DNA from: RECO01 sp050485385
GTDB taxonomy: Bacteria > Pseudomonadota > Alphaproteobacteria > Geminicoccales > Geminicoccaceae
DNA: 64,000 nucleotides
Assembly: GCA_050485385.1 (NCBI GenBank)
Contig: JBJHBG010000004.1
Location: forward strand, 1 to 64,000
Reading direction: 5' to 3'
A model generated the notes under the pieces. It was not told the origin of the DNA, made no database searches, and saw only the letters and a program-made list of their open reading frames with translations. Numbering within the stretch: position 1 is the first letter of the stretch; each line of letters opens with the position of its first letter. Of the stretch, positions 33,515 to 43,573 are shown piece by piece. Position numbers and translations under genes: made by a program.

Positions 33515-34774
33515 CTACGAGCCCAGTTGCGCGTAGGCGGCCGCACCCTTGCTGCAGATCGCGTCGGAAAGGCGGCGGGCGGCGAGCGCGTAGGCGCCGA
33601 GCCGGAGCCCGCCCTCCAGGTCGTCCGCCATCTCCGCCACGGCTCGCGCCCGAGCGTGCATGCGGGCCTGCAACCGCTCGGCGATGTCGTCGACGGCGAA
33701 CGGAAGCCGTGTGCGGCCCTGGACCCATTCGAGCCAGCTCACGAACACGCCGCCCGCATTGGCGAGGATGTCGGGGACGACCTCGATGCCGCGGTCGCGC
33801 AGCGCCGCGTCGGCGGAGGCATCGACCGGACCGTTGGCGATCTCCAGGATGGCCCGGCAGCGGAGGTCGTCGACGTTGTCGCCGTGGACCTGGCCGCCGA
33901 GCGCCGCCGGGACCAGGAGGTCGCAGTCGAGCGTGAGCACGGCCTCGGCCGGCATCGCCTCGACGCCCTCGGCATCGGCCACGCTGCCGCCCGTCGCCTT
34001 GGCTTCGGCAATGGCCGCCAGGTCGAGGCCATCGCCGGCGAAGGCGGTACCGCCGCTGTCGGCCACGGCCACCACCTGCCAGCCCTTGCGGCTCGCGACC
34101 TCGGCGAAACGGCGCCCGCCCGAGCCGAACCCCTGCACGGCGATACGGCGGCGGTCCTCGCCGAGACCGAGCCGATCCGCGAGCGCTTCGAGGGCGAGGA
34201 AGGCGCCGTCGCCGGTGGCGCCGGCACGGCCGGCGAGACCGCCCAGGACCACGGGTTTGCCCGTCACCACGTGCGGCTGGTGGCTGCCGTACGCGGCGCC
34301 GTAGCTGTCGGCGATCCAGGCCATCTCCGACGGACCGGTACCCACGTCGGGGGCCGGCACGTCCCGGTCGGGGCCGAAGACCCAGCCGAAGCGCATGGCG
34401 GAGGCGCGCGTCAGCCGCTCCCGCTCGAACGGCGAAAGGGCCTTGTAGTCGACCTGGATGCCGCCCTTGCCGCCACCGAACGGCAAATCCATCAGCGCGC
34501 ACTTCGCGACCATCCAGAAGGCGAGGGTCTGCACCTCGTCGGCATCGACCGAGGGGTGGAAGCGCAGGCCCCCCTTGGTCGGACCCAGGTGATCGTCGTA
34601 GCGGCAACGCCACGCCTTCACGAGTTCCAGCCGACCGTCGTCGCGGCGGAGCGGGATCGAGGCGGCCACCGTCTCGGCCGGGTATCGCAGCGTCTCGAAC
34701 AGCTCCTCGGTCACCCCCGCCCGCTCCGCCGCTTCGAACAGCCGCGCCCGGGCCGCCGTGAGCTTCGTTCCCAT
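33515..34774 (-). CDS. Glu/Leu/Phe/Val dehydrogenase family protein (glutamate dehydrogenase type)
   Basis: A 419-residue dehydrogenase. The substrate-site block YDDHLGPTKGGLRFHPSVD (near residue 60), catalytic lysine block LPFGGGKGGIQVD and VGTGPSEMAWIAD are followed by a Rossmann domain (VQGFGSGGRRFAE) and NAGGVFVSWLEWVQ. Length and order match NAD(P)-dependent glutamate dehydrogenases. It interconverts glutamate and 2-oxoglutarate plus ammonia, or acts on a branched-chain amino acid. It is convergent to the GTPase gene and stands alone. Confidence 0.92.
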   Translation of the reverse strand: MGTKLTAARARLFEAAERAGVTEELFETLRYPAETVAASIPLRRDDGRLELVKAWRCRYDDHLGPTKGGLRFHPSVDADEVQTLAFWMVAKCALMDLPFGGGKGGIQVDYKALSPFERERLTRASAMRFGWVFGPDRDVPAPDVGTGPSEMAWIADSYGAAYGSHQPHVVTGKPVVLGGLAGRAGATGDGAFLALEALADRLGLGEDRRRIAVQGFGSGGRRFAEVASRKGWQVVAVADSGGTAFAGDGLDLAAIAEAKATGGSVADAEGVEAMPAEAVLTLDCDLLVPAALGGQVHGDNVDDLRCRAILEIANGPVDASADAALRDRGIEVVPDILANAGGVFVSWLEWVQGRTRLPFAVDDIAERLQARMHARARAVAEMADDLEGGLRLGAYALAARRLSDAICSKGAAAYAQLGS

Positions 34775-34807
34775 CTCGTCTCCTCTCCCAACGTCGGCCG
34801 GAACCGG

Positions 34808-36346
34808 TCAAGGCGCCGGCGGACCCGAGCGTGCAACGCGCCGAGCGAGCAGCCGTTCCACCGGGCTATGGTCGTCGGTCAAGAGCGGGCCGTCGCCATC
34901 GAGCGTGACGGGCGTCCAAAGCCGCCGATAGGGCGGGCCGCCCCGGACTTCGGCCAGACCGAGCGGCCGGTCGCCGGCAACGAGCACGTGATTGACGCGG
35001 CGGCCGGCCGCGTTGTCCTCCACCTCGCGCCACACCTCGACCGCGGCGAAGCTCGCCTCGAGGCTCCGCGCCACCGCCGCGGCGAACAGCGGCCGCTCGG
35101 CGCGGTCGATGACGTTGACGACGTAGAGGCCGTCCGGCGTCAGGCGTTCGCGCACGAGCGCCGCGAACTCGCGCGTGACGAGGTGCGGCGGCACCGTGAC
35201 GTCCTGGAAGGCGTCGCCGAAGATCACGTCGAAGCCCTCGCCCGGCGGCTCCTCGGCCAGCGCCAACCGGGCGTCGCGGTGGCGCACGGCCAGGCGCGCG
35301 CTCGGCTCCAGCCACAGCCGCCGCTCGGCGATCTCCGTGACCAGGGGATCGAGCTCGGCAACGACGACGGTGCCACCGGCCGCGAGCCAAGCGCGCGGCA
35401 GGGTGTAGGCGCCGCCGCCGAGGAAGAAGCTCCGCTCCGGCACGCCGCCCGCATGCTGGCGGGCGAGGAGGTCGACCAGCTCGATATAGCCCATGACGAA
35501 GTGATCCGCCGCGTCGCGGACGTTGATGCCGTGCGTCAGGTGGTCGATCACCAGGACGCGGCTGGCGCCGACGCCCGGAGCGCGCCGCTCCTCGATACGA
35601 ATGCAGGAGTAGGCGCTTTCCGCCTCGCACACCGGGCGCCAAGCGTCGACGGTGACCCCAGCGCCGTAGGCCGCACCGCCACCGGCCGCGAGCAGGCCGA
35701 AGGTGCCGAGCAGCCGGCGACGCGAGCCGAGCGATGCGAGAGCCGCGATGGCGTAGAGCACGGCGATGAGGACAACGCTCCGGAGCGAGCCCAGATAGCC
35801 GATCAGGACGAAGCCCGCGAGCAGCGTGCCGACGATACTGCCGGCGGCCCCGGCGGCGAAGATGCGCCCCAGCATGCGGCCCGTGTCGGCCGTGGCCGTC
35901 TGCGCGAGGGCGAGCCGGGTTGCCAGCGGCGACACGATGCCGGCGAAGACGCTCGGCACCAGCAGCATGGCGGTCGCGAGGACCAACACCTCCAGCGTCG
36001 GATCGAGCGCGCCCGCGCCGGTGAGGCTCGCCGTGCGCCGCAACAACACGGGCGTGAGCAGGGTGAAGAGGGCGGCCAGCCCCAACGAGGCCACCAGCCG
36101 GTCGCGCCCACGTTCCGGCGGCCCGTCGGCGAGGCGCCCGCCGAGCAGGGCGCCGAGCGACAGGCCGGCAAGCACCACGGCGATGATCGCGGTCCAACTG
36201 TGCAGCGACATGCCGACGAAGGGGGCGACCATCCGCCCGGCGACGATCTCCAGCATCAAGGCCGCCGCCGAAGCGAGTGCGATCAGGCCGACGAGCATGG
36301 CCGGCGCCGGCAGGTGCCGGGGCGGGTCGCTCGCAGGCGTCGTCAT
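34808..36346 (-). CDS. Membrane protein fused to a spermidine-synthase-like domain
   Basis: A 512-residue protein. Six to seven hydrophobic segments fill residues 15-225 (MLVGLIALASAAALMLEIVAGR first), then a Rossmann methyltransferase-fold domain of the SpeE type. Visible motifs are FFLGGGAYTLPRA near residue 305, VVVAELDP, RHRDARLAL, FDVIFGDAFQD and VVNVIDR. The family transfers aminopropyl groups in polyamine synthesis, but the fused membrane form has no proven activity and no SpeD is nearby. It lies 33 bases beyond the dehydrogenase start and 16 bases beyond the efflux pump stop, on the same strand. Confidence 0.88.
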   Translation of the reverse strand: MTTPASDPPRHLPAPAMLVGLIALASAAALMLEIVAGRMVAPFVGMSLHSWTAIIAVVLAGLSLGALLGGRLADGPPERGRDRLVASLGLAALFTLLTPVLLRRTASLTGAGALDPTLEVLVLATAMLLVPSVFAGIVSPLATRLALAQTATADTGRMLGRIFAAGAAGSIVGTLLAGFVLIGYLGSLRSVVLIAVLYAIAALASLGSRRRLLGTFGLLAAGGGAAYGAGVTVDAWRPVCEAESAYSCIRIEERRAPGVGASRVLVIDHLTHGINVRDAADHFVMGYIELVDLLARQHAGGVPERSFFLGGGAYTLPRAWLAAGGTVVVAELDPLVTEIAERRLWLEPSARLAVRHRDARLALAEEPPGEGFDVIFGDAFQDVTVPPHLVTREFAALVRERLTPDGLYVVNVIDRAERPLFAAAVARSLEASFAAVEVWREVEDNAAGRRVNHVLVAGDRPLGLAEVRGGPPYRRLWTPVTLDGDGPLLTDDHSPVERLLARRVARSGPPAP

Positions 36347-36362
36347 CCGCGCAGCCGCCGTC

Positions 36363-39300
36363 TCACTCGCCCGGTGTCGCGGCTTCGGCCGGTGCGGGCT
36401 CGGTCGGCGGCGGGCGGTGCTGGCCCTTGATGCGCTCGCGCGCCCACTGGAAGGTCACGTAGAGCGCCGGGATGACGAAGACGCCGACCAGGGCCGCCCC
36501 GATCATGCCGGAAAACACCGCCGTGCCGACGCCGCGCCGGCTCAACTCGCCCGCACCCGAGGCGGTGACGAGCGGGATCAGCCCGGCGATGAAGGCGAAG
36601 CTCGTCATCATCACGGCGCGGAAGCGCTCGCGGGCACCGGCAACGGCGGCATCGAGCAACGGCAGGCCCTCCTCGCGCCGCATCTTGGCGAACTCGACGA
36701 TGAGGATGCCGTTCTTGGCGGCGAGCGCGATCAGCACGACGATGCCGATCTGGGCGTAGAGGTTGTTGTCGAGGCCAGCGATCCACAGCCCGAGCATGGC
36801 GCCGAAGAGCCCGACCGTCACACTCAGCAAGACCGGGATCGGGATGGTCCAGCTCTCGTAGAGCCCGACCAGGAAGAGATAGGCGAAGAGCACGGCGAGA
36901 CCGAGGATGATGCCGGTCTGGCCGGCCGCCTCCTTCTCCTGCAGGGCGGTGCCGGTCCAGCGGACGGCATAACCGTCGGGCAGGGTGGCGGCGGCGACGG
37001 CTTCCATCGCGGCCAACGCCTCGCCCGAACTCCGGCCCCGCGCCGGGCCGCCGGCGAGGGTGTCGCTCGGCGTGTTGTCGTAGCGGNNNNNNNNNNGGGG
37101 GGGTGCTTGGGGCCTCGTTGGGGGGGGTGCTGGGGGGGGGGGGGGGGGGGGTGGTCTACCTGCGCGCCCACCCCCCCCCCCAACCCCGGGCCGGGCGCCG
37201 GCCCGCCGGCGATGGTGACGCTCGGCGTGTTGTCGTAGCGGATGACGAACTGCGGGCCGACGACCGGCCGCGGCTCCGCCACCGCGCGCAGCGGCACCAT
37301 GTCGCCCGCCGCGTTGCGGACGTGGATGCGATAGATGTCGTCGATCGCCGCACGGTCGCTCTCCTCGCCCTGGACCTGGACCCGCCAAGTGCGGCCGAAG
37401 AGGTTGAAGTCGTTGACGTAGTAGCCGCCGAGGGTGGCCTGCAGCGCCTGGAAGACGTCGGCGACGGCGACGCCCAGGGTTTGGACCCGCTCGCGATCGA
37501 TATCGAGATGGATCTGCGGCGTGCTGGCAGCGAAGGTGGTGTAGACCCCCGCCAGTCGCGGGTCCTGGTTGGCGGCGAGCACCAGCGCCCGCGCCACGCC
37601 CGCGAGTTCGTCCGCGCCACGCCCCTGGAGGTCGAGCAGTTGCAGCTCGAAACCGGCGCCGGTGCCGAGGCCGACGATGGGCGGCAAGTTGAAGGGAATG
37701 GCGGTGGCTTCGCGCACGCCGGCAAGCTCGTGGCGCAGGCGCTCGATCAGCCCCTCGGCGCTCGCCTCCGGCGTCGTCCGCTCGGCGAAGTCGGCAAGGG
37801 TGAGGACCAGGAAGCCCGCGTTCGACTTGGCGAGCCCGTCGATGAAGCTGTAGCCGGCGACGGCCGTGACGTCGGCCACGCCCGGTGCATCGCGCACCAT
37901 CGCCTCCAACTGCTCGATCACGCCGACCGTGCGGTTGACCGAGGCGGCCTCGGGCAGTTGCAGCTCGACGAAAACGACGCCCTGATCCTCCTCCGGCAGG
38001 AAGCCTTGCGGCACGGTCTGGAAGAGCGTCCCGGTGCCGAAGGCGAAGACGCCGACGACGAGGAGGCTCACTGCCGCGACGCGCACGAGGCGGCGCACCA
38101 CCCAGCCATAGCCGTCGCGCGCCTTGTCGATGCCGCGCAGCACGTAACCCATGGGGCCGCGCTTGGGGCCGTGGCTCGGCTTCAAGAGCAGGGCGCAAAG
38201 GGCGGGCGAGAGGGTGAGCGCGTTGATCGCCGAGATCAGCATGGAGACGGCAACGGCCACCGCGAACTGCTGGTAGAGCTGGCCCGTGATGCCGGGCAGG
38301 AACATCACCGGCACGAACACCGACAGCAGCACCAGCGTGATGGCCACGATGGGGGCGGTGATCTCGCCCATCGCTGCCTTGGTGGCGTCCGCGACCGAGA
38401 GATGCGGGTGCGTTTCCAGCTTGGCCTCGACCGCCTCGACCACGACGATGGCATCGTCGACGACGATGCCGATGGCGAGCACCAGCGCCAGGAGCGAGAC
38501 CGTGTTGGCGGAGAAGCCGAGCGCCAGCATGACCGCGAAGGTGCCGATCAGGGCCACCGGCACGGCAATCAGCGGGATCAGCGTCGCCCGCACGTTGCCG
38601 AGGAAGAGGAAGACCACCAGCACGACGAGGGCGAAGGCCTCGAGCAGGGTGTGGATCACTTCGTCGATGCTCGCCTCGACGAAGACCGTGGTGTCGTAGA
38701 CGATCTCGTAGGCGACGCCCTCGGGGAAGCGGTGGCCGAGCTCTTCCAGCGAAGAGCGAACCGCCTCGGCGGCGGCGATGGCGTTCGAGCCCGGAAGCTG
38801 TTGGATGGCGATGACGGCGCCGTCGTGGCCGTTGAACCGGCCGGCGACGTCGTAGCTCTGTGCCCCGAGATCGACCCGGGCGACGTCGCGGATGCGGACG
38901 AACGATCCATCCGGATTGGCACGGATGACCACCGCTTCGAACTCGTCGACGTCGGTCAGCCGGCCTTGCGTCTGCAAGGTGAGCTGCACCTCGGCCTCGG
39001 CCATCGGCTGCGCGCCGATGCGGCCGATGGCGGCCTGCACGTTCTGGCCCCGCAGGGCGCCGATGACGTCGCCCGGCGTCAGGTTCAAGGCAGTCAACCG
39101 CTCGGCGTCCAGCCACACCCGCATGGCGTAGTCGAGGCCGCCGAAGAGGAACGCATCGCCCACGCCGTGGACCGACTTCACCTGATCGAGGACGTTGATG
39201 GTGACGTAGTTGGACAGATAGAGAAGGTCGCGACTTTGATCGGGCGAGTGGAACGCGATCAGCAACAGAAACGCCGACGACTTCTTGTTCACCGTGACAC

Positions 39301-39679
39301 CCTGGCGCTGCACCTCCTCGGGCAGCCCGGACAGCGCTCGATTGACGCGGTTCTGAACGTTGACGGTGGCGATGTCGGGGTCGGTGCCGACGGCGAAGGT
39401 GACAGTCAGCGAATAGCTGCCATCGCTGCCGCTCGTCGACTTCATGTAGAGCATGTCCTCGACGCCGACGATCTCCGATTCGATCGGCTGGGCCACGGTG
39501 TCCTGCACCACCTCCGCACCGGCGCCCGGATAGCTGGTCGTCACCGTCACCTGCGGCGGCACGATGTCGGGAAACTGGGCGACGGGGATCGCCCGCATGG
39601 CGATGAGCCCGGCGAGGACGATGACGACCGAGATGACCATCGCCAGCCGCGGCCGGTCGACGAAGACTCCGGAAATCAT
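36363..39679 (-). CDS. RND multidrug efflux permease, AcrB/HAE1 type (interrupted by an assembly gap)
   Basis: Starts at ATG 39679 (MISGVFVDRPRLA), four bases after the adaptor stop. Features of HAE1 pumps are the first membrane helix, VQNRVNRALSGLP, the transmembrane 4 aspartate pair region GIVVDDAIVVVEAVE near residue 405, LLVVGVFAFGTGTLF and, after the gap, LIALAAKNGILIVEFAK and GELSRRGVGTAVFSGM. The 10-N gap at 37087 and surrounding poly-G break the frame. Joining 37086 to 37242, where the contig ends share 37 nearly identical bases, restores one frame of 1053 residues, the normal AcrB length. It therefore looks intact in the organism. No outer-membrane factor gene is adjacent. Confidence 0.9.
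37050..37241. other. Assembly gap with duplicated contig ends
   Basis: Ten Ns (37087-37096) plus low-quality poly-G sequence (to about 37204) sit between two copies of the same 37 bases (37050-37086 and 37205-37241, two mismatches). Both copies encode the peptide RYDNTPS-T-AGGPA of the efflux pump. This is a scaffolding artefact, not biology. Confidence 0.9.
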
Positions 39680-39683
39680 CCGC

Positions 39684-40775
39684 TCAGCTTCCCGTCGCGA
39701 TCTCGGCGGCGTCGACCGGCTGGCCCGGTCGCACCCGCTGGATACCGTCGACGATCACCCGGTCGCCGGGGTTCAGGCCGGAGGCCACCACCGCGTTGGC
39801 GCCGACGGTGCGGCCCGTCTCGACACGTCGCACCTGGGCATTGCCGTCGTCGTCGACCACCAGCACGAAACGGCCCGCCTGATCGACCTGGACCGCGCGC
39901 AGGGGGACCTCCAGGGCCTGTTGCGGTGCGCCCGTCTGGACGATCGCGGTGACGAGCTGGCGGTCGATCAGCGTGCCGTCCGGGTTGGCCAGCACAGCCC
40001 GCGCCAGCACCGTGTCCGTGCCGGGGTCGAACTGCACGTCGACGAAGTCGAGCTTGCCGACATGGGGATAGGTCGAGCCGTCGGCGAGCGTGACACGAAC
40101 CTCGAGGTCGTCCCGGTCGCCGCCGTCGCGCTCGGCCGCGGCACGCGCGGCGAGCAGTTCACGTTGCGTCACCGGGAAGGTGACGTAGATCGGGTCCTCC
40201 GAGACGATGGTGGCGAGGATGCCGCCGTCGGGGCCGACGAGGTCGCCGACGGAGACGCTGGCCTGACCGATGCGCCCGGCCAAAGGGGCCCGGATCTCCG
40301 TGTAGTCGAGATCGAGCTGGGCACGCTGCCGCGATGCCTGCGAGCGCTGGAGCGCTGCCGCCCGCTCGGCTCGGTTGGCCGCGGCCTCGTCCACCCGCGC
40401 CTGCGGTGCGGCTTCGCGTCGCAACAGCTCGGTCTGTCGCTCCAGCTCGATGTCGGCGAGCTGGAGGGCGGCCTCGTTGCTGGCGATGGTCGCCTCGATC
40501 TCGGCCAAGGACGCCTCGTAGGGTGCCCGCTCGATGCGGAACAGCAGGTCGCCCGCCCGCACCTGCTGGCCGTCGGTGAAGGGCCGCTCCTCGAGAAAGC
40601 CCACGACGCGGGCACGCAGCTCGACGTGGTCGACCGACTGGACGCGGCCGGTGAAGCGCGATTCCGGCGTCACGTCGGTCGGCTGGACCGTGATCACGGT
40701 CACCGCGGGGGCCGTCTGGGCCAAGGCAAGGGCAGGAGCCACGCCAAGCGCCAGCAGCAGAACGAGCCACTTCAT
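39684..40775 (-). CDS. RND efflux periplasmic adaptor (membrane fusion protein)
   Basis: A 363-residue exported protein with a signal peptide (about 1-20, ALA-QT). The adaptor layout is visible: beta-barrel/lipoyl start VTPESRFTGRVQSVDHVELRARVVGFLEER near residue 35, helical hairpin around 95-155 with many A, E and R, then GRIGQASVSVGDLVG and the barrel end GDRVIVDGIQRVRPGQPV. It links the pump encoded just downstream to an outer-membrane channel. The mature N-terminus shows no lipobox cysteine. Confidence 0.92.
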   Translation of the reverse strand: MKWLVLLLALGVAPALALAQTAPAVTVITVQPTDVTPESRFTGRVQSVDHVELRARVVGFLEERPFTDGQQVRAGDLLFRIERAPYEASLAEIEATIASNEAALQLADIELERQTELLRREAAPQARVDEAAANRAERAAALQRSQASRQRAQLDLDYTEIRAPLAGRIGQASVSVGDLVGPDGGILATIVSEDPIYVTFPVTQRELLAARAAAERDGGDRDDLEVRVTLADGSTYPHVGKLDFVDVQFDPGTDTVLARAVLANPDGTLIDRQLVTAIVQTGAPQQALEVPLRAVQVDQAGRFVLVVDDDGNAQVRRVETGRTVGANAVVASGLNPGDRVIVDGIQRVRPGQPVDAAEIATGS

Positions 40776-41016
40776 CCGCCATCTCCCCTCGGTCTTTCCG
40801 GGCGCTCACGTCGTCGCACGGACCGCTACGGTCGAGCTAGCATGACGGATTGCAAATGGGCGAAGAATCATACGCTCGGATATGGCGACGCACCGGCGGT
40901 CATCGCGGCGGGGCCTTGCCGGCGCTAGACTTGGCCGAGCGTCGGAGAACCGACCGGCAAGGTCGGCGGCCGCACAGCCGGGAGCCGGACTCCGCACCGC
41001 ATCAGGGAGGGACGGA

Positions 41017-42276
41017 ATGAACAAGGCACTGCTCGCCACGGTCTCGGCCGCGGCCCTCATGCTGCCGGGCCTGGCCCTGGCGCAGGACACCATCCGCATC
41101 GGCATCCTGGTCGCGACCGAGGGCGCCTTCGCCGCCGGCGGCAACGACGGCATCCGCAACGTGGAGTTGGCCATTCAGCAGGCCGGTGGCATGGCCGGCG
41201 GCAAGCGCATCGAAACGGTGATCGCCCCGACCGACACCACGCCGGACACGGCCATCCGCCAGGCGCGCAAGTTGATCGAGCAGGACGAGGTCGACTTCAT
41301 CATCGGCCCGCTGTCCGGTTCCGAGGGCATCGCCATGCGCGACTACGCCAAGACGATCCCCGACAAGACCGTCATCAACGGCATCTCGGGCGCGCTCGAG
41401 ACCACGTGGGTCGACCCGGCGCCCAACTTCTTCCGCTTCAACCTCGACGGCGCGCAGTGGGGCCAGGGGCTCGGCTCCTACGTCGTCAACGAGAAGGGCT
41501 GGACGCGGGTGGCGACGATCGCCGCCGACTACTCGTTCGGCTACACCAACTTCCTCGGGTTCGCCGTCGACTTCTGCCGGGCCGGCGGCGAGATCGTCGA
41601 GCGGTTCTGGGTGCCGCTCGGCTCCGGCGACTTCGGCGGTGTGATCGCGCAGTTGCCGGACGACGTCGATGCCATCTACCTCGGCATGGGCGGCACCGAT
41701 TCGATCAACTTCCTCAACCAGTTCGAACAGGCCGGCGCCGACACCAACCTGATCGGCGGCACCATCATGGCCGACCAGACGGTGCTGACCTCGCGCGGCC
41801 GCGCCAAGGAGGCGCTGATCGGCACGCCGACCTCGGGTGCCTTGGCCGAGGACAACGACGCGCCGGAATGGATCGAGTACGTCGAGGCCTACCGCGCGGC
41901 CTTCCCCGAGAACGAGCGCTTCCCGACACCTTCGCTGTTCGGCGTCGGCTACTACAACGCAACGTTGGCAGCGCTCGCCGCACTCGACGAGGTCGACGGC
42001 GACCTGAGCGACGGCCAGGCGCGGTTCATGGAGGCGCTTTCCAACCTCGAATTGCAGACGCCGCTCGGCTTGGTGACGCTCAACGAGAACCGCCAAGCGA
42101 CGGGTACCGTCTTCGTCAACGAGGTGGTCGAGGGGCCGGACGGCAACCTGATCAACAGGAACGTGGCGCGGGTCGACGGGGTCACCCAAACCCTGGGCAT
42201 GACCGCGGAGGAGTTCCGCGCCATGGGCCTGCCCTCGCGCGATACGCCGGACTGCGACGCGCTCCGCGATAGCTGA
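41017..42276 (+). CDS. livK: ABC transporter binding protein, branched-chain amino acid/amide type
   Basis: A 419-residue periplasmic-binding-fold type I protein. The ATG at 41017 follows AGGGAGGG, and the signal peptide ends ALA-QD (about residue 22). Receptor-family motifs are IRIGILVATEGAFAAGG, ARKLIEQDEVDFIIGPLSG and VATIAADYSFGYTNFLGF. It is probably the ligand receptor for the livHMGF genes 2.2 kb downstream, since no other binding protein is near them. Family ligands range from amino acids to amides, ureas and aromatic acids, so livK is only a family label. Confidence 0.88.
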   Translation: MNKALLATVSAAALMLPGLALAQDTIRIGILVATEGAFAAGGNDGIRNVELAIQQAGGMAGGKRIETVIAPTDTTPDTAIRQARKLIEQDEVDFIIGPLSGSEGIAMRDYAKTIPDKTVINGISGALETTWVDPAPNFFRFNLDGAQWGQGLGSYVVNEKGWTRVATIAADYSFGYTNFLGFAVDFCRAGGEIVERFWVPLGSGDFGGVIAQLPDDVDAIYLGMGGTDSINFLNQFEQAGADTNLIGGTIMADQTVLTSRGRAKEALIGTPTSGALAEDNDAPEWIEYVEAYRAAFPENERFPTPSLFGVGYYNATLAALAALDEVDGDLSDGQARFMEALSNLELQTPLGLVTLNENRQATGTVFVNEVVEGPDGNLINRNVARVDGVTQTLGMTAEEFRAMGLPSRDTPDCDALRDS

Positions 42277-42288
42277 GCCGCCGCGCGC

Positions 42289-42329
42289 ACCGCTCGGGGC
42301 CGGGCAGCCGCGCCCGCGCCGCGAGCGGT
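42289..42329 (+). terminator. Possible hairpin after the binding-protein gene
   Basis: ACCGCTCG (42289-42296) and CGAGCGGT (42322-42329) can pair across a GC-rich 25-base loop, starting 12 bases after the stop. This parallels the hairpins behind both phnD genes. The long loop makes it a weaker case. Confidence 0.35.
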
Positions 42330-42411
42330 TGCCGGCGAGCACGCCGCCGGCCGTTCTTTCCGCACGGGTTGCACCGCGCGGCGCGGCATTCGTTTGCCCG
42401 GACGCTGGCCG

Positions 42412-43473
42412 ATGTCGCTCATCACCTACCTTACACGCATCCACTTCGCCGACCGCTCCGTCGAGGATGCGTTGCCGGTCGAGGTGCGGCGGCTGGCCCT
42501 GGCCCGCCCGCTGGTGCTCGCCGACGCTGCGGCCGATGCGGCCGACGCCGTCGACCGCCTGCTCGACGCCCTGCCCCGGAGCGCCGCACCGATCGTGCTG
42601 CGTGGGCTCCCATCCCTGCCTTCGGCCAAGGATCGGGCACGGATCGCGACGGCGCGAACGGGCGGGGCCGCGGACGGCGTGATCGGCCTCGGCGGCGGCC
42701 GGGTGATCGACCTCGCCCGGCTCGCCGCCCGCGGCCGTCACCGCGCCGCCGATCTGCCGGTCATCGCCGTGCCGACCACCACGGCCGGCATGGGCTTCGG
42801 GCCGACCCGGTTCGACGGTCCCGACGGCACCGCCGCCAACGCGGCGCTGCCGGTCGCCGTGATCTGCGACGCCACCCTCACCCTCGCCATGGACCGGTCG
42901 ACGACCGCCGCGACCGGGATGGACGCGCTCATCCATTGCCTGGAGGCGTGGCTCGGCACCGCCTTCAATCCGCCCGCCGACGGCATCGCGCTGGAGGGGC
43001 TGCGGCGGGCCGTCGGCTTTCTGGAGCGGGCGGTCGCCGATGGCCAGGACCTGGAGGCGCGGCGCGAGATGCTGGCCGCGGCTCTCTGCGCCGGCCTCGC
43101 CGCGCAGAAGGGCTGCGGCGGTATCGAGGCGCTCGCCTGGGCGGTCGAGGTGGAGGTCGGCCTGGAGGAACGGCACGGCCTCCTGCACGCAGCACTGCTG
43201 CCGCCGGTCCTGGCGTTCAACGCGCCGGCGGTGGGCGACCGCTTGGGTCAGTTGCCACGAACGTTGCCGCTGCCCCGCGACGCCGACGTCGGCGCCTGTC
43301 TCGCCGACCTCGGAGGCCGCATCGACCTGCCGCGCCGACTGGGCTCGCTCGGCATCGACGACGCGGCCCGCCGGCGCATCGCCGCCGCCGCCGCCGCCGA
43401 TCCGGCCAATCGAACCAACCCCCGTCACGCCACGTCCACCGACTACCTGACGCTGCTGCGAGCGGCGGAGTGA
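42412..43473 (+). CDS. Iron-containing alcohol dehydrogenase-like protein with altered cofactor motif
   Basis: A 353-residue protein of the group III (FucO/maleylacetate reductase) dehydrogenase fold. The NAD-binding loop reads GLGGGRVIDLAR near residue 88, where GGGS is usual, then VPTTTAGMGFGP and the metal-site helix GMDALIHCLEAW (Asp and His present, near residue 170). A later RHGLLHAALLPP supplies another histidine. It is shorter than FucO (about 380), mainly at the C-terminus. The start is uncertain; an in-frame TTG lies 18 bases upstream. It may act on an intermediate of the downstream pathway. Confidence 0.8.
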   Translation: MSLITYLTRIHFADRSVEDALPVEVRRLALARPLVLADAAADAADAVDRLLDALPRSAAPIVLRGLPSLPSAKDRARIATARTGGAADGVIGLGGGRVIDLARLAARGRHRAADLPVIAVPTTTAGMGFGPTRFDGPDGTAANAALPVAVICDATLTLAMDRSTTAATGMDALIHCLEAWLGTAFNPPADGIALEGLRRAVGFLERAVADGQDLEARREMLAAALCAGLAAQKGCGGIEALAWAVEVEVGLEERHGLLHAALLPPVLAFNAPAVGDRLGQLPRTLPLPRDADVGACLADLGGRIDLPRRLGSLGIDDAARRRIAAAAAADPANRTNPRHATSTDYLTLLRAAE

Positions 43474-43573
43474 CGAAGGCGGCGGCGCCGGCAACGAGGA
43501 AGATCGTTCTCCTTTCCGAGGAACGGCGCTACGATGCCGCATTACTGCATCGTCAGAATGCGGAGGGAGGCAG

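Noticed and set aside
32801..36430. A 1209-codon open frame on the plus strand
   Set aside because: It is antisense to the glutamate dehydrogenase and SpeE-like genes and out of frame with the GTPase; its product has no recognisable domain.
37097..37204. Poly-G/poly-C tract as a possible phase-variation or G-quadruplex element
   Set aside because: It borders the N-run, is flanked by duplicated contig ends and is absent from the reconstructed gene, so it is low-quality assembly sequence.
37103..39952. A long plus-strand open frame over the efflux pump
   Set aside because: Antisense shadow of the RND gene and adaptor; the motifs of the pump are all on the minus strand.
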